Positions 12,101-22,333 of a DNA stretch of 64,000 nt are shown piece after piece (within the stretch, counting starts at the first letter, position 1; every line of letters starts with the position of its first letter). The stretch spans positions 52,336,803 to 52,400,802 of the forward strand of contig OY997588.1 of the NCBI GenBank assembly GCA_963921825.1, in the 5' to 3' direction. The position numbers and the translations under genes were made by a program. The notes beneath the pieces were generated by a model. The model saw nothing but the letters and a program-made list of their open reading frames with translations, did no database searches and was not told where the DNA came from. The DNA is from Erodium maritimum (Eukaryota; Streptophyta; Magnoliopsida; Geraniales; Geraniaceae).

Positions 12101-13368
12101 CGTTTGTGGACGAAACATAAGTGCATGTTTTGACAGTTATCCCTTCTTTTATTTGACAAAATGAGAAATGGAACTGAAAGAGTTGTAAGTGGTGTAGATA
12201 TCTGCAACTCCACATAGAAACTATAAAAAACGAACAGAGTTATTGACCATCTCTTTGGTTGGGATCCACATCTTAAACTATATGGCGCATTATGGTCTAA
12301 GAAAGAAAAATCTTGTTCTCTTTTCTTCACTAATTTCAAAGCAAAGGCTCGTAATGACTGGGCATGAAAGAGATGCTGGAAGAATTTTCTCAATTATATA
12401 TGAAAAATGAAAACCATTCATGTCCATTGGATTACAGTTTGTAACACCAAACTTAAGTTTCGAAACTTGGTTTTACTTCGGAAATTTAAGTTTGAAACTA
12501 GAGTAGCAATTAGGTGAAAACCAAAGTTGAATATCTCAGGGTACTTTTTTGCAATTATCCCTTCAGTGATCTAACTCTGGGTATATCCCATGATAAAACA
12601 TGGTGCATTCAGAACTTATTCATGTAATTGAAAATGTATAATACCAAACAGTGCTATAAAGCTTGAATTGATAGGTTTGTTCCTAAAATAAATAAATCTT
12701 CATGAAGCTCATGATTTCCTTGTTATATCATTTCTTGATACGTGGGAGTTTCTGGGTTATCTGTTTTTGTAGTGGAGGATTGCGGCTGAAGCGTGACATT
12801 ACTGAGTATGGTGAATTTGTGCGCAGTTTTAATGCTCCTTCTGTTGATGAAAAATTTGAATTGCTTGGGATGTAAGTTGCAAACAGTTATAGTAGGACTC
12901 CAATTTTGATTTAATATTTTGTAGATCACTGCGTTGTACTAATTAATAATTTTTTTCTCCAGCTTGGCCAATGTCTTTATTGTTGCTCCTGAAAGCATTT
13001 CTACTTTGTTTGAGGGTAGTCCGGCTATCAAAAAAGACGCACAAAGGTACCACCTATATTTTCTGGTTTCTATGTTTATGTATGTACTATATTTTAATCG
13101 CATTGGACGGCAATTATTTCCTCTGATTCTTTCTGCTCTTGCATTTTTATAAGACCTAGGGTGGTAGCAGAATAGTAAAATGCTCAAATTCCCATTCCCA
13201 TTTATACCTGAAGCAACCTAATAAACATGAAATATGTTTTTTCTCGCTACAATTCCTTGAGTTCCCTCCCTCACCTGATTCGGTTTCCAATCCAGGTTTA
13301 TTCAACTTAGAGAGGATTACAAGTCGGCGAAGCTTGCAACGAAACTCGCCTCCCTGTGGACAAGCTAA
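160..13368 (+). CDS. SEC10: Exocyst complex component SEC10 (24 coding exons, 828 aa)
   Basis: Subunit of the octameric exocyst, which tethers secretory vesicles to the plasma membrane before SNARE fusion. I joined exons by GT-AG sites and frame: 160-249, 603-848, 958-1032, 1216-1317, 1397-1447, 1533-1638, 3270-3389, 3667-3758, 5041-5206, 5493-5569, 5680-5775, 5864-5954, 6871-6956, 7031-7198, 8890-8943, 9014-9142, 9236-9328, 9413-9559, 9756-9853, 10076-10160, 11538-11596, 12773-12871, 12963-13046, 13296-13368. They sum to 2,487 nt in one open frame ending in TAA. The product matches plant SEC10 throughout: N-terminal [35 protein letters not shown], then [43 protein letters not shown] and C-terminal [19 protein letters not shown]. 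Arabidopsis SEC10 is about 829 aa, so the gene looks full length and intact. Introns 6, 14, 20 and 21 carry transposable elements. The start is the first ATG giving the conserved N-terminus. Confidence 0.97.
2035..2400 (+). repeat. 5' LTR of the TRIM-like element
   Basis: Starts TGTTATAGTTCTTGGTGG and ends CTGTCTAACA. It shares long stretches with 2827-3135, such as CTAGTAGTTTGGTATTTACT, and carries an extra internal duplication of that stretch. Confidence 0.82.
2827..3135 (+). repeat. 3' LTR of the TRIM-like element
   Basis: Starts TGTTATAGTCTTGGTGG directly after a polypurine tract, ends GGGACTGTAACA, and is followed by the TCATG target duplication. Confidence 0.82.
3583..3632. repeat. (CA)n/(GA)n microsatellite in SEC10 intron 7
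   Basis: A run of CA dinucleotides passes into GA dinucleotides shortly before the exon 8 acceptor. Confidence 0.9.
4621..4714. repeat. 47-bp tandem duplication in SEC10 intron 8
   Basis: The unit beginning CTTTTGAGTTTGTATGTATA at 4621 repeats at 4668 with about one mismatch. No function is evident. Confidence 0.85.
6163..6192. repeat. Poly(C) run of 30 in SEC10 intron 12
   Basis: An uninterrupted homopolymer of 30 C, flanked by TTTCAGA on the left and TCTGAAA on the right, which form a 7-bp inverted repeat. The exact length is hard to sequence and may be approximate. Confidence 0.9.
6581..6699. repeat. 40-bp perfect direct repeat in SEC10 intron 12
   Basis: The block starting TGAATATAAGGCTTTTCATC occurs at 6581-6620 and again at 6660-6699, offset 79 bp, with no mismatch seen. 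Confidence 0.9.
7726..8123. mobile_element. Mutator-like inverted-repeat element in SEC10 intron 14
   Basis: Long terminal inverted repeats: the left end GGGTTAATTGCTAAAAACTA pairs with the right end TAGTTTTTAGCAATTAACCC, and pairing continues inward for over 100 bp, including the motif TGGACAAAAACATACAATAA. Flanks TTAAAAGTT (7717-7725) and TTATAAGTT (8124-8132) match at 8 of 9 positions, which fits the 9-bp target duplication of Mutator-like elements. 398 bp, no transposase: a MITE-type derivative. Confidence 0.82.
9151..9190. repeat. (CT)n/(CA)n microsatellite just after the exon 16 donor
   Basis: CT dinucleotides followed by CA dinucleotides lie between SEC10 exons 16 and 17. Confidence 0.9.
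10184..10505. repeat. Tandem repeat of about 118 bp, 2.7 copies, in SEC10 intron 20
   Basis: Successive diverged copies contain TATATTGTTCCCC, TTTTTATTGATGATCATG and GGTTGCCTGTGAGT. A second short array with TTCTGATGTACACAT follows at about 10530-10650. Confidence 0.75.
10849..11126. mobile_element. Mutator-like MITE in SEC10 intron 20
   Basis: Terminal inverted repeats: left GGGGAAATTACTTTTAGTTAC, right GTAACTAGAGGTAATTTCCCC. Flanks TAGTAAGAA (10840-10848) and TAATAAGAA (11127-11135) match at 8 of 9 positions. 278 bp, non-coding. Its right half lies in the tandem duplication that reaches the exon 21 acceptor. Confidence 0.78.
11052..11530. repeat. 242-bp tandem duplication ending at the exon 21 acceptor
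   Basis: Copy A begins at about 11052 and copy B at about 11294; both start CCAATAAG and carry the same order of motifs (GGTATGTGACCAAAA, GAGTATATAACATT, TTTTCATTATTTT). Copy B ends in the functional polypyrimidine tract and AG before exon 21. Copy A includes the right end of the MITE at 10849-11126, so the duplication came after that insertion. Confidence 0.82.
11739..12143. mobile_element. Mutator-like MITE in SEC10 intron 21
   Basis: Left end GGGATAATTGTCAAAACATG, right end CATGTTTTGACAGTTATCCC, with inverted pairing of over 100 bp including CACTTATGTTTCGTCCACAA. A perfect 9-bp duplication TTCTTTTAT lies at 11730-11738 and 12144-12152. 405 bp, no transposase. It has the same termini as the elements at 15187 and 24896. 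Confidence 0.9.
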
Positions 13369-13777
13369 TGACCCTGCAGTTTCACGTCACGTTCAACTGT
13401 TTTGGTGTGCCGGTGCTATGGGAGAAGATATGTTTAAATACTGGCTGGCTCCTGCCTTCTGATTTTACGAGTATGGGAGAGAAGGCACAAGTAGATATGA
13501 AGTTTTCAAGGCTATACACTCTCATATCATATATGTTACCTTTGCGGTTGTGTGATTATTCATTGTTTGTGTGCATGACAAGTTTATGGATTAATGTTAT
13601 TTCAGTGTGAAATTGTTGCATGTGGGTGGTTCTGACAAATTTATACGGTACCAGTGATGAGCTAAACTAATGTTGGAGCAGTTTCGGCTGCTGCTTATAA
13701 CCAGTGTCGGCCAACCAAAGTATTGTTTCCTCAAGTAAATTAGTTGATCAAGTTGGCTATGTTTATTTTTTGTTGAA
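13369..13777 (+). other. SEC10 3' UTR and downstream flank
   Basis: Non-coding sequence from the SEC10 stop to the next insertion. It probably holds the 3' UTR and polyadenylation site, but I did not pick out a single convincing AATAAA signal. Confidence 0.5.
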
Positions 13778-14120
13778 GGATAAATTACGTTGACATACCA
13801 CGAATTATACGCGTTTAACGGATTAATACCCTAAAGTTTATTTGTAACATAAACTTACTCTGAACTAACACTCTGTAACAACATTTCTTTTCATGTTGTT
13901 AGTTTTTTTTAGAAAATGACCGAAATACTCTCAATTGTTATCCAAAATTACAATGTCATACCACTTAAACCCTAAAATAATTAAAAAAAAATGTTTAAAC
14001 ATTTCAGCTTATTAATAAAAAATATTTTAAAAACAGAATTTTTAATATCAAATTTTAGATTAATTAACAAATCTATTTATAGATAAATTAATAAATATAT
14101 TTATAGATTTTTTAAAACTA

Positions 14121-15069
14121 GGGTTATGTACTTTTTGGTATCCAAATGTTTCGTCCACGAACGATATGATACCCTTATGTTTCAAATGACCAATTTGGTA
14201 CATTTTTGATTTGTCCACAAACGGAATTGGCATATTCCGTTAGAAAACTAACAGAATATTCCTCTAAGTTAGTCATGTACAATTAAGTTGGGTGTGAAAT
14301 GATGATTTTACCCTTTCTTATTTTAAGCTTATAAGTTTGATAGACAAAATTATCATTCTACCCTTAGTTATAATATAATAAATAACTAATTAAAATTAAA
14401 ATTTTAAAATTTAAATATAAAAAATTAAATTATTAAATAATTAATAAAAATATATATAAATATTACAAATAAAATAAAAATAAGAAATTTACAAAAATAA
14501 AAATGATGAAATAATAAAAAATTAAATAAATTAATTAAAATTTTTAAAAAATAAAAATAAATAAATTATTAAATAAAAAATAATAATTAAATAGTTAAAT
14601 GAATAAATAGATTAATTTTATAAGAAAAATGAAAATTAAAAAAATAATATATTAATTATAAATTATTGAGAAAATTATTTTAGAAAATTTAAAATTAATT
14701 ATTAATTATTTCAGAAAATAATAAATAAGAAATTCAAAAAATATATTAAAATAAAAATTTTATAAAAAAATAAATCAATAAAATAAATTTTTATTTTGAA
14801 AAGGTAAAAAAACTTATTAAAAAATAAGTTTAAATATAAAGTCAAAAGTCAATATAAGGGTAAAATGGTCATTTTACACTAAAGTCAAAAGTCAACTAAA
14901 TCAATATAAGGGTAAAATGGTCATGTCACATTATTTTGTTAGTTTTTTGACCCATTAACTCAAATCGTTCGTGGACAGAACATTAGGGGTACCAAATTGG
15001 AATAAAAATTCATAAGGGTACCAAATCGTTCGTGGACGAAACATTTGGGTACCAAAAATAATATAACCC
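14121..15069. mobile_element. Nested Mutator-like MITE, AT-rich core
   Basis: Left end GGGTTATGTACTTTTTGGTA and right end TACCAAAAATAATATAACCC pair for about 80 bp, including ATGTTTCGTCCACGAACGAT. Flanks TTAAAACTA (14112-14120) and TAAAAACTA (15070-15078) match at 8 of 9 positions. The core, about 14390-14860, is almost pure A/T. Confidence 0.8.
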
Positions 15070-15186
15070 TAAAAACTAATACGATATATTAATTTCAAAA
15101 TCTTATTAAATTTTTTGTTTGAAATATATTTTTCTAAATAACAAATCATAAAAAAAACAAAACTTATATCTACATGTTTTTTAAAA

Positions 15187-15521
15187 GGGATAATTGTCCA
15201 AAACTACCCTAAAGTTTCGTCCACAAACGAGTTGATGCATAGAGTTTTGTCCACGTTGTGTGGCTACCCTAAAGTTTTGTCCATGCTTTTGTGGGTGCAT
15301 TGAAGTTTTGCCCACACTTTTGTGGGTGCATTGAAGTTTTGTCCACGCATCTATTCAATCCGGAAAGCACTGCCCAGAGGCCCCAGACCATCATTCTGAA
15401 TATCCCTATTACGTCAAAACTAAGGGGACAAAACTTCACGGTAGCCACACAGCGTGGACGAAACTTTGTGCATCAACTCATTTGTAGACGAAACTTTAGG
15501 GTAGTTTTGGACAATTATCCC
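15187..15521. mobile_element. Nested Mutator-like MITE
   Basis: Left end GGGATAATTGTCCAAAACTA, right end TAGTTTTGGACAATTATCCC. A perfect 9-bp duplication TTTTTAAAA lies at 15178-15186 and 15522-15530. Same subfamily as 24896-25247: both carry GTTTCGTCCACAAACGAG and an inner block around GCACTGCCCAGA, in opposite orientation. Confidence 0.88.
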
Positions 15522-15599
15522 TTTTTAAAATATGTATTTTTTTTATTCTAACTAAATATACTAATTTATATATTAACAAACCAAAAAAACAAAACCTAA

Positions 15600-16300
15600 T
15601 CTTACCTACCTATGCACAAACACATCTACTTAATCTCTAAAACCCTCTGACCCTTGCTCTTCCATCTCCCGGCATTCTCATCCCATCATCTTCTCCCGAC
15701 CTCCTCGAAGCCGCCGACCACAGCTCAAACATAATCTCTCAAACCCGAAGATCTTTAAGTTTTTTTTTATATCTGAAGCTCCTGCACGACACGGTTCGCT
15801 AGAGGCGAAGGTCTTCGGGCAGCATGTGGTGCACGACACCATCTATGGATCTACCACCGCTTGTTCTTCCTCAGTTTCGTTACCACCGTTTGTGGATCTG
15901 CCACCGCTCGTACGCCGTAGTAGTTCGAGATCTAGGAAGAGTGTTTGTTGAAATTTGGTGGTCAGATCTATGAACTCATGCACTAAATCGTTGTCCACGC
16001 CTTCACCTTCGATCCAGCTTGAAATGGGTTTTGCAGGTTTTTGCTGTTGGTTGGGTTTTTCCTTGTCGGTAGATAGGGTAATATTTTTGGGTTTTATCTT
16101 GCCCAGATTTGAGAAATTACCCATAACTATTTTGTCCGTATGTTCCATTCGAGTATTCAGATTTTTTTTTTGCTTGTGAATTATTTGGATTTGGATTTGG
16201 CCAATGAAGAATCGGGAGACTACGATAATTTCTGAAAGTTATGTAATTATAGTTTTGAATCTGGTTTGGTTAGTTCTCGAAGGTTCTGGACTCTAAAGAG
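15600..16300. other. Gene-like segment inside the 2.9-kb Mutator-like element
   Basis: Between the nested MITE and the right terminus lies sequence richer in GC than its surroundings. It looks like a plant 5' leader with short exons (pyrimidine-rich start, then an open minus-strand frame at 15843-16148, 101 codons). Such islands are typical of host fragments carried by Pack-MULEs. I could not identify a parent gene, so capture is inference. Confidence 0.4.
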
Positions 16301-16710
16301 AATAAGCAAAAATAGAATAATCAAGGAAAATAAGTTCAATCTAAAAAATGAATAAAGATATTGTAAATAATTAATTGTGAGTATTTAAAGAAAAAATGCA
16401 GAAATTAATAAAATCTAAATAAAATGATTTTTTTGAAAAATAATAATTTTAATATAATTGTGTTGAGTATTAAAAAAAATAAAAATAAATAAATAAATTA
16501 TAAATTAATTGTTTTGGGGTTGTAAATAGTAAGGGTATTTTTGGAATTTAAAAAAATGAATAGTGAACAGATGGAAAAGTGAATAGAATGACTAACGTTG
16601 TTACCGACGGTTAGTTCGGGGTATGTTTTTGTAACGAATAAACTTTGGGATATTAATCCGTTAAACGCGTATAGTACGGGGAATGTCAACGTAATTTACC
16701 CTTTGTTGAA

Positions 16711-17080
16711 CTTCAAAAATATCATTGATAGTTCTTGTTTTTCAATGTAATAAGAGCATTCCTTTATATAGAGATTAACTCTATACTAAATAATACGCAA
16801 TATAGGAAATCAAACAAAATTAAGAATAGAAAATACTTGTAATTGAGAATAAACTAAACTCTGACACTCACCCCTTATCTCCAATCGAGTTGAACGTGGA
16901 AGAAGCATAAATTTCAAATTTCAAATTTCAACAGCATGTTGCATTGTCACTATATTGTAATTGTCGAAGAACTACGATTTTTTTTCAACACTCCCCTTCA
17001 TGTGTAGGAATGGATATCTACATGCATACTATGATATGAATGGACATTGTATACGGGTCATAACAGGAATGTACGTTTGC
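16711..17080. other. AT-rich intergenic DNA
   Basis: No gene or clear element boundary seen. A short tandem of AATTTCAAATTTC occurs near 16910. Confidence 0.4.
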
Positions 17081-19785
17081 TTATGGGCTTAAATTAAATT
17101 CAAGCGTCTTCGGCATGATCTTCGTAGTTGGAATAACACAGTTTTCGATCATTTAGACACATCTATTATCGACCTTGAGTTCAAAGTAGCGGCCTTTGAA
17201 CTCAAAGTTGGTTCCCGCGCTTTAACCGAGGAAGAGCTTCATGACATGACCATTTGTGACAGTCAACTTCACACTAAAGGTGGTTAGCGCGCTGCCTTGT
17301 GGACGCAAAAGTCACACGTCAAGTGGGCCTTGAAGGAAGATCGTAACACGATTTATTTTCACAAGGTGGTGTAAGATAGAGTGATCGGGAATCACATCAG
17401 CATAGTTGTAGTGGATGGGGTCGAGCACTCGGATCCCGATGTTGTCAAAGCATCTACTGCTTTCGATTTTTCTTATATGTTCCATAGGCTCTCACATCTG
17501 CCCTTTTCTCAGTAAATGCCATTCATTTGGAGCTCATTTTCTCTAAGGAGGATATTAGTTTTTCTATCTCGTCTTGCGACAGAGATAAAGCCCTAGGTCC
17601 GAATGAGTTTAATCTCCTCTTCTTCGGGGTCACTTGGCATTATTCGGGATGAATTCATGTGCTTTGGTCACTACTTTTTTATAACTGGCCTTCTCGACAA
17701 AAGTCGAATTCAAGTTTCATTGTCCTTATTCCTAAGGTTTATTTCCCTAGGGAGTTCTATAAGTTTCGTCCTATTAGCCTTACCACGATCACGTATAAGG
17801 TTATAGCCAAAACTCTGTCCCTCCTTCTTCGCTCTATTATCGGTAGTCTTATCAGTGATACTCTGTCCACTTGCATCGAGGGTCACCAACTGGTTGATAG
17901 TGTGAAAGTGGCTAACGAGGTATTGGATGACATCCACCGTAAGAAGAGGCATGTGACCTTAATCAAGCTTGATTTTGAGAAAGATTTTGGTAAGGATGAT
18001 TGGTTGTTTCTTAATCAAGTGATGATGGTTATGGGTTTTGGGTATCAGTGGATTATGTGGATTTTGTCTTGTCTTGAGGGTCACTCCTTCATCCTTATTT
18101 ATGGATCCCCATCTACTCAGTTTCCCATACTTTGAGATGTTCGTCAAGGGTGACCTATCTCCCCCTTTTTGTTCGTCATTTCCGCCGAGGGCCTTCATCA
18201 GTTATTTGAACATGGTATTAGATTGAGCTGACACTTTGTTGACATTAGTGGAGTTTGGGTTGGAGCTGACATCTGTGTCTCCAACCTCCAGTTTCCAAAT
18301 GACACTTTGTTGTTTTTGGAGGCTGATCCCTGAAGCTTTTTCACATGCATATGTTGCTTTATTGTTTTGAGTTGATATCGGGGTTGAGAACCAAATTTGA
18401 CAAGTCGATTCTTATAAACTTAGGTATTGACACGTCCTTCAACTTTTCTCTTTCCTCACCCTTCTAATTGCTTATTTGGGTTTACAGTCGATTCTTGTTG
18501 AGGTGGCAAACAAGAACTTACTTATGAATTAGTGGTGGTGGTTTGCAAGAGAGTTGACTTCCTTATAAAGGAGTGATTTGTGTGCTCGTTACGAATGAGT
18601 CGAGTCTGAGTGGAATCTCTCTTGCCTTCCACTCACCCAACATTATTCTTTTTTGGTTCTTTTTCATATTGCTCATATGGCTTAAAGTCCTCATTTTCCC
18701 GTTATTTTTGGCCCATCAAAGGTTCGATGAGTGTTAGGGCCGGGTTGTTTCATCCGTTTTTGGGAGGGTGTCTAGGTCACATATGTTCTTCTTCAGACTC
18801 TTTTTCCTCAACTCTACTTATTGTTGGTAGAGCAAGGTCAACAAGTTATTCATTTCCAAGAGAACAATAGTTGGAACTTCACTTCCATCATCATCTTCTA
18901 GATAGAGAGTTCATTGCCTTGGATGACCTCTATACCCTTCTCTTAGGCGTTCGTCTCGATTGGTCTCGTCTGGTTTAGTTGTCATAGTATTTTAATTGTC
19001 ATGGTTTCTCGTCTTCGAGGGCTTTTGATGCCTTTTCTAGCGCGGCCAGGTTGGACTTGGTTTTCTAGGCTTCTCCAATTTGGAAGAGTTTGGCTCCGCC
19101 CAAGTTCCATTTTTTTGCTTGACTTATCGTTCTCGAGGCCATCCTTACTAGATATTTCTTGGTTGCGAGAATTTCCCCGATCTTGGTAAGTCTTTAGTTG
19201 TGTCCTATATGTGGGAGATACATTGAAGACACCTTTCACCTTCTCATTACTTGTGGATGGGCTTGGCAGGTGTGGTCCCTGGTTCTTTAGTGGTGGGGGG
19301 TTTTCTTAAACATCCCTTTATCTCTTACTTTGTTCCTTTCTTCGTGGCCTTCTATCTATGGGGTAAGTTAGCTGCGCCAATATTGGTCTCGTCTGAGTCA
19401 AATGGGGTTATGGTTCCTTTAGACAACTCATAATCCTAGGGTTTTCTAGAGAGCTTATGTCCCTGATCCGACCATTATCTTTCGGAGAATCCAATTTAAG
19501 GTGCTTAAGATGATTCAGGCGGAAGGGCATGCTCCTTCTGCTAGTTCCTGGTTGGTCTCGCTGACGGTTGCTCATGTTGAGCCTGCTGGACCTCTTTTTC
19601 CATCTCCCTTCCTCCTTGTTTCTCCCTCCTCTCAGTTCGAGATGTCTCTCCCTTTCTGAGCAGTGCGACTAACTTTATATCTTTATTGTTTTTGGCTTTT
19701 CCGGGTCGTTTACACCTTATTTGAATATTATAGTTGTATGGTGGTTTGTGGTTTCCTTCTCGGAACCCACACCACTAAAAAATTA
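17080..19785 (+). pseudogene. Decayed L1-type LINE (ORF2 remains)
   Basis: A non-LTR retrotransposon ORF2 broken by stops and frameshifts. At about 17110-17420 is the usual linker upstream of the polymerase, with reads such as WALKEDRNTIYFHKVV. At 17659-18135 is the reverse-transcriptase start: SFIVLIPKVYFPREFYKFRP, then ISLTTITYKVIAKTLS and VTLIKLDFEKDFGKDDW. The normal KAFD-type catalytic Asp block is altered here. Farther on, near 19200-19260, is a Cys/His stretch resembling the C-terminal zinc-binding region of plant L1 ORF2. The 3' end reaches an A-rich tail near 19780. No intact endonuclease was found. Confidence 0.78.
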
Positions 19786-19789
19786 TGAT

Positions 19790-20575
19790 AAACACACAAT
19801 TTGCAAACCACATATATCATATTCTCAAACCATATCACTGTTATTTGCAAACCATATATGCAATATTTGCAACTGTCTCATGCATGCATAATCATACATT
19901 GCACATATATATTCGCAAACCACATCCCTTATATCCTCAAACCACATCACTTATGCTCTCAAACGACATTCATCATATCCTCAAACTCATATCACTCATA
20001 TTCTCAACTCACGTGTCTCATATTCTCAACCCACTTCACTTACAATCTCAAACAACACACCTCATATTCTCAAACCAACTTACCTCATATTCTCAAACCA
20101 ACATACCTCATATTCTCAAATCATATCCCCATATTCTCAAACCATATCCCTCATATTCTCAACTCGCATTACCATATTCTCAAACCACAACCTCCTATAT
20201 TTGAAAATCACACCACACTTTTCTCAAACCAACATACCTCATATTCTCAAATCATATCCCTCATATTCTCAAACCAACATACCTCGTATTCTCAAATCAT
20301 ATCCCTCATTCTAAACTCGAATTACCATATTCTCAAACCACAACCCCTATATTTGCAAACCACACCACACTTTTCTCAAACTATATATACCATATTCTCA
20401 AACCATGTCACTGTTATTTGCAAACCATATATGTCATATTCGCAAACCACATATATCATATTCTCAAACCACATCACACTTTTCGCAAATCATATATGTC
20501 ATATTCGCAAACCACATATACCATATTCTCAAACCACAAACCCTATATTTGCAAACCACATCACACTTTTCGCAC
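19790..20575. repeat. Minisatellite of 20-22 bp units
   Basis: Dozens of diverged copies of a unit like CATATTCTCAAACCACATC. Units near 20340-20570 shift to CATATTTGCAAACCACAT. The array is open in several frames only because its period and composition avoid stops. It runs straight into the 260-bp repeat block at 20562. Confidence 0.88.
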
Positions 20576-20832
20576 TTATGTCCACATATCCACACACGTA
20601 TCAAAAAACACATCAAAACATATGTAATACACTACTTGTTAGAAAGCTCTTGAAAAAAATAAGAATATTGGCGCAAGAAAAAATGAAATCGAAGTTGAAA
20701 CAAAACGGGAAAAATCGAATTAATAAACTTGATTATAACAAAAGGGGGGCATTTTCTGAGCGCGACACATGGCGCAATCTGATTGAGTTCGCAGGTTCAC
20801 ACCAAAAATGATGGTTCGCACCTGAGTGTGAG
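20562..20832 (+). repeat. (TA)n-associated repeat block, copy 1
   Basis: Starts CACACTTTTCGCACT and ends GGTTCGCACCTGAGTGTGAG at a (TA)n tract. It matches copy 3 (21735-22006) in the same orientation and copy 2 in reverse. Confidence 0.8.
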
Positions 20833-20856
20833 TATATATATATATATATATATATA
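20833..20856. repeat. (TA)n microsatellite
   Basis: Simple TA repeat separating repeat-block copies 1 and 2. Confidence 0.95.
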
Positions 20857-21130
20857 GGAGAGCAATCAAGTGCGAACCATGAGTTACGGTGCGAACATGC
20901 GAACTCAACCAGATTGCGCCATGTGTCGCGCTCAGAAAATGCCCCCATTTTTTTATAATCAAGTTTATTAATTCGATTTTTCCCGTTTCGTTTCAACTCC
21001 GATTTCATTTTTTCTTGCGCCAATATTCTTATTTTTTTCAAGAGCTTTCTAACAAGTAGTGGATTGCATATATTTTGATGTGTTTTTGAATAAGTGTGTG
21101 GATGTGTGAATATGAGTGCGAAAAAGTGTG
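20857..21130 (-). repeat. (TA)n-associated repeat block, copy 2 (inverted)
   Basis: Reverse complement of copy 1. It begins GGAGAGCAATCAAGTGCGAA, includes TCAAGAGCTTTCTAACAAGT, and ends at GAGTGCGAAAAAGTGTG. Confidence 0.8.
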
Positions 21131-21134
21131 TTGT

Positions 21135-21240
21135 GTTTTGCGGATTTAGTGTATATGGTTTGCGGATTTAGTGTATATGGTTTGCGGATTTAGTGTATAT
21201 GGTTTGCGGATTTAGTGTATATGGTTTGTGAATTTAGTGT
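21135..21240. repeat. 22-bp minisatellite attached to copy 2
   Basis: About five units of GTTTGCGGATTTAGTGTATAT, the reverse complement of the unit at 21545-21722. Confidence 0.88.
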
Positions 21241-21544
21241 TATTTATAGTGTGTCCATATATATATGTTATATGTGTGTTGCTCAAAATTGTATCTTTAT
21301 TGATTCAGTGCTCTCAATGTTGTTGCATCTCCAAATGTCAAAGTGCTTGTAGTTGGCAACCCCTGTAACACCAAGTCAGTTACTTAAATCATCTATTAAT
21401 TGTCTAATACCATATATAAATATATATACTATATTATGCTGATTTGTAATATCTTCATCTTCTTGATGTTCAGTGCATTTGATTTGTTTGAAAAATGCTC
21501 CCAACATACCAGCAAAGAACTTCCATGCCTTGAACATCACTAAA

Positions 21545-21722
21545 TAAATTCGCAAACCATATACACTAAATCCGCAAACCATATACACTAAATCCGCAAA
21601 CCATATACACTAAATTTGCAAAACACACTAAATTCGCAAACCATATACACTAAATCCGCAAACCATATACACTAAATCTGCAAACCATATACACTAAATC
21701 CGGAAACCATATACACTAAATT
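21545..21722. repeat. 22-bp minisatellite attached to copy 3
   Basis: About eight units of AAATCCGCAAACCATATACAC, directly upstream of repeat block copy 3. Confidence 0.88.
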
Positions 21723-21734
21723 TGCAAAACACAT

Positions 21735-22003
21735 CACACTTTTTCGCACTCATATTCACACATCCACACACGTATTCAAGAACACATCAAAATATATGCA
21801 ATCCACTACTTGTTAGAAAGCTCTTGAAAAAATAAGAATATTTGTGCAAAAAAAATTAAATCGGAGTTGAAACGAAGCGGGAAAAATTAAATTAATAAAC
21901 TTGGTGGGGAAAAAAAAGATGAACATTTCTAAGCGCGACACGTGTCATGTTGTTGTTGAGTTCGCATGTTCGCATTTTAAGAGGGGTTCGCACCTGAAAG
22001 CCT

Positions 22004-22006
<3 letters not shown>
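21735..22006 (+). repeat. (TA)n-associated repeat block, copy 3
   Basis: Starts CACACTTTTTCGCACT, includes CTACTTGTTAGAAAGCTCTT, and ends GGTTCGCACCTGAAAGCCTC at a (TA)19 tract. Confidence 0.8.

Positions 22007-22044
<38 letters not shown>
22007..22044. repeat. (TA)n microsatellite
   Basis: 38 nt of TA between two repeat elements. Confidence 0.95.
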
Positions 22045-22046
<2 letters not shown>

Positions 22047-22291
22047 ATTACAATTATGTACAAACTTCTATCTTTCGTCAGAACGTAGAACTATCAATCT
22101 GGGCCCTTGGATTGTATAATTAAAGGCCCATATTTAATGCATATCTTTTTAATTAATGCATATCTTGTAATTGATTTCGTAATCAATAACCCCCCACCCC
22201 CCTGAATTTCGGTGGCCATCCGATTTGGGTAATCAATGGTCCAGATTAGTTCTACGTTCTGACCCGAAATAAGGTTTGTACCCGAAAGCTC

Positions 22292-22293
<2 letters not shown>
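22045..22293. mobile_element. Small (TA)n-flanked element, family Z
   Basis: A 249-bp unit from GGATTACAATTATGTACAAA to GTACCCGAAAGCTCCC, bounded on both sides by TA tracts. It is homologous to 49343-49597 and 49604-49861 (shared TGTAATTAATTTCGTAATCA-like core and GTGGCCGTCCGAT-like block). Weak terminal inverted repeats suggest a MITE using TA targets. Confidence 0.65.

Positions 22294-22331
<38 letters not shown>
22294..22331. repeat. (TA)n microsatellite
   Basis: TA tract separating the family Z element from the following element. Confidence 0.95.

Positions 22332-22333
<2 letters not shown>

Larger units (their letters stand above)
13778..16701. mobile_element. 2.9-kb Mutator-like element with nested insertions
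   Basis: Left terminus GGATAAATTACGTTGACATA and right terminus ending GTCAACGTAATTTACCC form inverted repeats of about 80 bp, including TATACGCGTTTAACGGATTA. A perfect 9-bp duplication TTTGTTGAA lies at 13769-13777 and 16702-16710. The interior contains two younger elements (14121-15069 and 15187-15521) and a gene-like GC-richer segment (about 15600-16300). No MuDR transposase was recognised, so it needs outside transposase. It sits about 400 bp past the SEC10 stop codon. Confidence 0.88.

Noticed and set aside
19801..20811. 336-codon open frame rich in HILKP/YSQTT repeats
   Set aside because: It is the translation of a 20-22-bp minisatellite that is open in several frames; no protein family matches.
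20833..20856. Tyr/Ile-repeat ORFs over TA tracts
   Set aside because: TA microsatellites translate to alternating Tyr-Ile; not coding.
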